DNA from: Oscillospiraceae bacterium
Lineage (GTDB): Bacteria > Bacillota > Clostridia > Oscillospirales > Oscillospiraceae
NCBI GenBank assembly: GCA_009787625.1
Contig: WQSX01000005.1
Location: 1-64,000 of the forward strand
Direction: 5' to 3'
Length of the DNA stretch: 64,000 nt
The notes under the pieces were generated by a model. It ran no database searches. It worked only from the letters and a program-made list of their open reading frames with translations, and had not been told where the DNA came from. Below are positions 59,894 to 64,000 of this stretch, piece after piece (within the stretch, counting starts at the first letter, position 1; the number at the start of each line of letters is the position of its first letter). The position numbers were made by a program, and so were the translations under genes.

Positions 59894-62491
59894 TCAGCTG
59901 TTTGAAAGCTTGCTCTTTAGGGTCGATAATGTAAACGATGCTTCTTTTATGTCGAAGTTTTCAAGTTGTTCTATGAGCGTTTCGGCTTCGGGAATTCCTC
60001 TTAGTTTGTCAATATAGTCTATGACCTTTGCGTCGTGATTGCTCACTAAAGCTTCCAGTTCGTCAAGTGTCTGCATGGCATCCTCTTTCCTGACTTCAGC
60101 TACTTCTGTTTGAGATTTCACACTTTCAACTAACTCTGAAATTTTCTCAATCACGGGCTTAAGCTCGACCTTAAGTTCATCTAGCAACTCCCTTGAGGGT
60201 GGCTGATTTGTCAGGCACTCTTCAATTTCGCCCGCCACCGATTGCAGCCGTGTTTCGCCTATAAGCCCTGCGTTGCCTTTTAGGCTGTGAGCTAGGCGGT
60301 GGGCAACAACTAAGTCGCCGATTTCGATAGCTTCAGTAATTTTACTTAAAATATCATGATTTTGCTTCAAGAACATACGCTTTAGGTTTAATGTCTTTTG
60401 CCCGTTTTCTCCTTCGTCAATAAGTGTTTCGGTGTTTGATACAGGACTGAGAAATTTTAGAAGAATCTTGTAAAGTTCACCTGTCGTAAATGGCTTGGTT
60501 ATGTAGCCGTCCATCGTGTTGCTTCCGAATGCTTCGCCTGCTTCATTAAGCATTGTCGCAGTGGTTGCTATAATTGGCGTGGCTACGTCTAAATCCCTGA
60601 TACGTGATGTCGCTTCTATGCCGTCCATTACAGGCATATGCAAATCCATAAATATCAAATAAAACGGTGGTTTCCCCGTTTCTTTCCTGTTTCGGACCAT
60701 ATCTACGGCGACTTCACCGTTCACGGCAATTATAGGGGTTAGCCTAACTCGCTTTAGGTGCTCACACATCACGCCTTGGTTCATTTCGTTATCTTCAACC
60801 ACCAGTATTTCTTCGTTATCAAACTCCGGTTTTGCAATCACGTTGGTTTTTTCCGGCATACTTCCGATATTATCAGCTAGTTCAAATGGTAACTGAAAGA
60901 AGAATTTACTGCCTCCGTTCAAAACGCTTTGCACTTCTAACTTGCCACCCATCGCACGAATATAGTTTGCCGCAATGGAAAGTCCAAGCCCTGTTCCGCC
61001 GAACCTGCGGGTGGTGCTTGCGTTTGCTTGCACAAATGGGTCGAACACTTTTTCAATCTGATCTTCGGTCATGCCTATGCCTGTATCGTAAAACTCAAAT
61101 TTCAGCTTGCAGGTTTTTTCGTCTTGCTCGGCAGTAGTGACCACGCAACTTACAAAACCTGAATCGGTAAATTTTACGGAGTTTGACAGTAGATTCATGC
61201 ATATTTGCGTCAGCTTGACACGGTCTCCCACAAGTACCTTTTTGGCGGGAGTGTTTATATCGATGTTTAGCTTTAATCTTTTTTTCTCCACTTCATGGGC
61301 AACAGCGGTACGTCCGTCCTCTATTACCGAGTTTATGTCAAAAGCTATGGTATCAAGTTCTGTTTTCCCCGCTTCTATCTTTGAAAAATCCATTATGTCA
61401 TTGATTATGGTCAAGAGCCATTTTGCGTTTGTTAAAACATTATTTAAGTATTCTTTTGATTTATCGGGGATATCGTCATCCATAGCAAGCTCGCAGTAAC
61501 CTATGATGCTGTTCATGGGTGTTCGTATCTCATGGCTGGTATTGGCGATAAAGCTTGTTTTCGCCTCCGATGCCGCTTTTGCTTCTTTAAGCGCTTTTTG
61601 GATTTGCGCTTCGTAAATTTCCTGCTGCTCAATGCGATACTTCTGTGCGGCGGCGGTGTCAATCATTTTAGAGACAGATTCAACCATGTCGGCAATATCG
61701 TGAGATAGCCTCCCGATATCGTCGTTATATTCCATTCGGATAGGATGTGTCATATTGCCTGATGTCACTTCTGCCATTGCCGCCTTTAGCTCGGAGATGG
61801 GCTTTTGTATTGTGTGTGCCAATAATACGGCAAGCAAAATGGCAATGGAAATACCAATCACCGTGGCTACGTTAAATATCCTGTCCTCAATTTGGTCGTA
61901 GTAATGCATTGTTTCTGTCACATATGTTACAAACACAAATGTTCTGTCTCTAAGCTCCCAAGCCATGCGAGTCAAGCTGTATCCAAGAGAAAAATTCACG
62001 TAAAGAGCATCTGCAAACTTATCTGCATCTTCCATCTCTATAGCGGCTACCATCGCATCACCCGATGGAATGTAGTAGTTATATAGAGTGTTTATCATAT
62101 CATACAAAATAGCTACATGGATTTCTGCGTCCTCTGCGGTTAATATGCCATCTGCTACAACTGCGCTTCGATAGTGATACAGAGCCTGATGCAATGATGA
62201 AATATTAGTTTCCCTGTCTACTAAGAGGGGGTTAATGCGCTGATATAACTCAGGGTAATCACTAAATGCACCTACAATTAAATCATTGAACCTAAGCATG
62301 TTTAGTTCTGTCACAATATTTCCAATGTATTGTTGCTGAATGTTTAGTGTTTCCATGGCGTGGTTGTATCTGTTCATTACTGCATTGAGTTGTTGCCCCC
62401 TGAAAAATGCAAAGAAAATCATAATTGCCCACATACATGCAAAGGACAAATATAATCTTTTTTTAATACTGGAGCTTTTGAATAATCCCAT
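59894..62491 (-). CDS. Hybrid sensor histidine kinase (HAMP, HisKA, HATPase, REC, HPt)
   Basis: 865 residues. Membrane helix about 15-35, an extracytoplasmic helical four-helix-bundle-type sensor of ~175 residues, second helix about 210-232, HAMP, a coiled coil, HisKA with SHEIRTPMNSIIGY, HATPase with VKLTQICMNLLSNSVKFT and FGGTGLGLS, receiver with FMDLHMPVMDG and ITKPF, and an HPt with AHRLAHSLKGNAGLI. The tail of about 60 residues matches those of the 16293 kinase and free HPt protein. GAAAGAGAAGGTCAT precedes the ATG. No response regulator gene is adjacent; a REC-GGDEF elsewhere may be its target. Confidence 0.92.
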   Translation of the reverse strand: MGLFKSSSIKKRLYLSFACMWAIMIFFAFFRGQQLNAVMNRYNHAMETLNIQQQYIGNIVTELNMLRFNDLIVGAFSDYPELYQRINPLLVDRETNISSLHQALYHYRSAVVADGILTAEDAEIHVAILYDMINTLYNYYIPSGDAMVAAIEMEDADKFADALYVNFSLGYSLTRMAWELRDRTFVFVTYVTETMHYYDQIEDRIFNVATVIGISIAILLAVLLAHTIQKPISELKAAMAEVTSGNMTHPIRMEYNDDIGRLSHDIADMVESVSKMIDTAAAQKYRIEQQEIYEAQIQKALKEAKAASEAKTSFIANTSHEIRTPMNSIIGYCELAMDDDIPDKSKEYLNNVLTNAKWLLTIINDIMDFSKIEAGKTELDTIAFDINSVIEDGRTAVAHEVEKKRLKLNIDINTPAKKVLVGDRVKLTQICMNLLSNSVKFTDSGFVSCVVTTAEQDEKTCKLKFEFYDTGIGMTEDQIEKVFDPFVQANASTTRRFGGTGLGLSIAANYIRAMGGKLEVQSVLNGGSKFFFQLPFELADNIGSMPEKTNVIAKPEFDNEEILVVEDNEMNQGVMCEHLKRVRLTPIIAVNGEVAVDMVRNRKETGKPPFYLIFMDLHMPVMDGIEATSRIRDLDVATPIIATTATMLNEAGEAFGSNTMDGYITKPFTTGELYKILLKFLSPVSNTETLIDEGENGQKTLNLKRMFLKQNHDILSKITEAIEIGDLVVAHRLAHSLKGNAGLIGETRLQSVAGEIEECLTNQPPSRELLDELKVELKPVIEKISELVESVKSQTEVAEVRKEDAMQTLDELEALVSNHDAKVIDYIDKLRGIPEAETLIEQLENFDIKEASFTLSTLKSKLSNS

Positions 62492-62537
62492 GTTTATGAC
62501 CTTCTCTTTCAGCTATGTTATAAGTTATAAAACAGCC

Positions 62538-63098
62538 TTACCCCTCAATTTGTAAACGCTGCCTTCTATTTTCAATGATATCGCTCAGAAAAACCAGAAG
62601 AAAATAGAATGAAAATCCCCAAAAGCTTCCCATGCCGATAGCAGTTACCGAACGTCCAAGCAAGCCGTTTAGATTAAGTACGAACAGTGCCGCGAATACA
62701 CCGCAAAGCAGTAGTATCATAAGTCCAAATTCTCTTGTAAATCCGGCACTAACAATGAGTACGGGGATAATCCATACGTGAAATGACCAAGCCGCAAAAA
62801 AGTTTGTGTTGTAGAAAACCAACAAAAGAAACGCACCAATTATATAGGCCGAAGCACAGAAGGCATGGCAAATAATTTTCGCCTTTATTCTGTGCTGTTT
62901 CGCATCTTGTGCCGAGGAGTTTTTATGAGTTGACATCATAAATATATACAAAACAAGCGAGCCTGCGCCACCGATAATAAACGGTAAATAAAATGCAGCA
63001 GACCAACCAAAAAACAAGTTAATCCCAACAACAACGGCCGTTAAAGCCAGCAATAAAAAATATGTGTGTGCAAATAAAACACGCGCTTTTGTCAACAT
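62538..63098 (-). CDS. Small integral membrane protein of unknown function
   Basis: 186 residues with five to six hydrophobic helices, a charged loop between helices two and three (MSTHKNSSAQDAKQHRIK) and a basic C-terminal end (ENRRQRLQ). No family recognised. The ATG at 63098 has AAAGG 13 nt upstream; the earlier ATG at 63110 lies directly on that site. It is 46 nt upstream of the hybrid kinase on the same strand, so it may be its accessory membrane partner. Resembles, only loosely, the membrane sensor parts of some kinases. Confidence 0.65.
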   Translation of the reverse strand: MLTKARVLFAHTYFLLLALTAVVVGINLFFGWSAAFYLPFIIGGAGSLVLYIFMMSTHKNSSAQDAKQHRIKAKIICHAFCASAYIIGAFLLLVFYNTNFFAAWSFHVWIIPVLIVSAGFTREFGLMILLLCGVFAALFVLNLNGLLGRSVTAIGMGSFWGFSFYFLLVFLSDIIENRRQRLQIEG

Positions 63099-63228
63099 AT
63101 TAATGACCATTCCTTTTAATATTATTGAAGTCTACTCATGATTATAACGATTTGTGACTATAATTCAACCTTTTTTTCTGTCTTGTGACAAATTTGTGGA
63201 AATTATAGATGCAATAAATTAGAAAAAG

Positions 63229-63292
63229 CACTGAATGGATGTGGCGAATTTCACTGAATGGTATTGACAAAATTCACTGAATGACTTATGTT
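63229..63292 (+). promoter_or_regulatory. yjbQ promoter covered by three 23-bp-spaced direct repeats
   Basis: CACTGAATG occurs at 63229, 63252 and 63275, exactly 23 bp apart. A promoter TTGACA (63264-63269), 17-nt spacer, TATGTT (63287-63292) overlaps them, the third repeat lying between the -35 and -10 boxes. A regulator binding such sites would block transcription. Confidence 0.6.
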
Positions 63293-63317
63293 GAACTGAC
63301 AAGATTTGTTCATTGCC

Positions 63318-63345
63318 GGATTCTACGACTTCGCGCAGAATGACA
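63318..63345. repeat. Dispersed repeat, TCATTCTGCG family, copy 4
   Basis: GGATTCTACGACTTCGCGCA then GAATGACA, an imperfect hairpin and close to the reverse complement of the copy at 13399-13430. It lies in the leader of the yjbQ gene. Confidence 0.6.
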
Positions 63346-63395
63346 AGGGTATCGGATAGCTGCAAATTAAGTAAATTAAAAAGGAGTCTAAAACC

Positions 63396-63791
63396 ATGCT
63401 TCAAGAATTTAACTTATCTACACCACGAGAGGATTTTTACAACATTACAAGCCAAATTCGGCAAGCTATCTCCGCCAGTGGCGTAAAAGATGGCATTGCC
63501 GTAGTATTTTGCCCGCACACAACGGCGGGAATCACAATAAATGAAAACGCCGACCCCGATGTGGTGCATGATTTATTACTCGGCTTAGCAAAGGCATATC
63601 CCGACCGCTCGGAATTTCGCCATTTCGAAGGAAACAGCACCGCACACCTCAAAGCGTCAACGGTTGGCTCGAGTGAAACGGTGATTGTAGCAGACGGCAA
63701 GCCTGTCTTGGGAACATGGCAGAGCGTCTATTTCTGTGAATTTGATGCACCGAGGACGCGACGGTTTTTTGTTCAGGTTTTGGGTGGGTGA
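63396..63791 (+). CDS. YjbQ/UPF0047 family protein (secondary thiamine-phosphate synthase enzyme)
   Basis: 131 residues, the full family length. The conserved FCPHTTAGITINENADPDV and HLKASTVGSSETV stretches with the metal-binding His residues and the final TRRFFVQVLG strand are diagnostic of UPF0047. The E. coli member shows weak thiamine-phosphate synthase activity, but the biological role is unsettled. AAAAGGAG is about 12 nt before the ATG. It has its own promoter with direct repeats. Confidence 0.92.
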   Translation: MLQEFNLSTPREDFYNITSQIRQAISASGVKDGIAVVFCPHTTAGITINENADPDVVHDLLLGLAKAYPDRSEFRHFEGNSTAHLKASTVGSSETVIVADGKPVLGTWQSVYFCEFDAPRTRRFFVQVLGG

Positions 63792-63831
63792 TTAATTCAA
63801 ATCCTCTACGGCAATAGCAACCAGTGATATC

Positions 63832-64000
63832 CTAGCTCTCAATCATGCTCTCAACGTCTTTCGTGTACTCATCATAAACCATCACGCTGTCTGTTACTTC
63901 TAAAATGCCATCGCCTATGTGGTCGGTGGCTTTTTCGTTTATGCTGTCTGCGAGGACTTCTAGCATTATGCCGCATTCGTCTGCAAATGCTTTTACTCCT
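63832..64000 (-). CDS. C-terminal end of an unidentified protein (partial)
   Basis: An open reading frame on the minus strand enters from the window edge and ends at TAG (63834-63832), giving 56 residues: ADECGIMLEVLADSINEKAT ... DEYTKDVESMIES. Acidic and helical. It loosely recalls the ends of TerB-C (tellurite-resistance-associated) domain proteins, which carry a DSINE/IGD pattern, but the fragment is too short to be sure. It is convergent with yjbQ with 40 bp between the stops. Confidence 0.5.
   Translation of the reverse strand, partial: GVKAFADECGIMLEVLADSINEKATDHIGDGILEVTDSVMVYDEYTKDVESMIES

Noticed and set aside
63229-63283. Short CRISPR array
   Set aside because: Repeats are only 9 bp with 14-bp gaps and sit on a promoter; no cas genes are in the window.

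Overview
The window reads as a chromosomal segment of a low-to-moderate GC anaerobic Bacillota, most likely class Clostridia. This is inferred from the single-run fatty-acid operon (MarR regulator-fabH-acpP-fabK-fabD-fabG-fabF-accB-fabZ-accC-accD-accA, with FMN-type FabK and no FabI), tRNA genes that encode their own CCA, sigma-A-like promoters with AAAGG/GGAGG ribosome binding sites, a lactate/malate dehydrogenase, PduL and several GGDEF proteins. I cannot name genus or family from this sequence alone. No phage, transposase, integrase, CRISPR array or rRNA was seen.

Layout. 1-3.4 kb: initiator tRNA, deoD, then a Crp/Fnr regulator divergent from an orphan substrate-binding lipoprotein, then a His-Gln-Lys tRNA cluster with promoter and terminator. 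3.5-6.4 kb: a response regulator-GGDEF with a free HPt protein, then a lytic transglycosylase. 6.7-12.1 kb: a DMT-type transporter and a three-gene glycosyltransferase cassette whose last protein carries a C-terminal cyclic-nucleotide-binding-like domain. 12.1-15.2 kb: serS, parB, parA. 15.3-19.9 kb: a hybrid histidine kinase with its own response regulator-GGDEF. 20-30.6 kb: a lactate/malate dehydrogenase facing the fatty-acid synthesis operon, which is headed by a MarR (FabT-like) gene with a clear promoter and palindromic operator. 31-36.5 kb: PduL, secG, tatD, an M42 peptidase, a MATE exporter, a YitT protein, and tRNA-Ala/Ile. 36.7-54.9 kb: a long minus-strand oligosaccharide-use locus (Opp-type ABC importer, MATE, cytosolic sugar-sensor-GGDEF, GH2 beta-mannosidase, GH4, BadF-type kinase, aldo/keto reductase, GH3). 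55.2-59.9 kb: three tandem M42 peptidases and a membrane-anchored MutS-like ATPase. 59.9-64 kb: a second hybrid kinase, a small membrane protein, a YjbQ (UPF0047) protein and the C-terminal end of an unidentified gene.

How the genes fit together. Cyclic-di-GMP signalling recurs: three diguanylate cyclases, all with an RxxD inhibitory site, are paired with phosphorelay parts (two hybrid kinases ending in HPt, one free HPt) or with a sugar-binding domain. The two kinases and the free HPt protein share a roughly 60-residue C-terminal module after the HPt. The sugar locus couples uptake, cytosolic hydrolysis, phosphorylation and a c-di-GMP output. The points most worth a second look are the glycosyltransferase cassette with the nucleotide-binding-domain fusion, the LacI-like ligand domain fused to GGDEF without any DNA-binding part, the Crp-type operator at exactly -41.5, the 23-bp-spaced direct repeats over the yjbQ promoter, a 36-codon ORF coupled to the sugar-binding lipoprotein, and a family of genes whose AAAGG Shine-Dalgarno lies 12-14 nt from the start.
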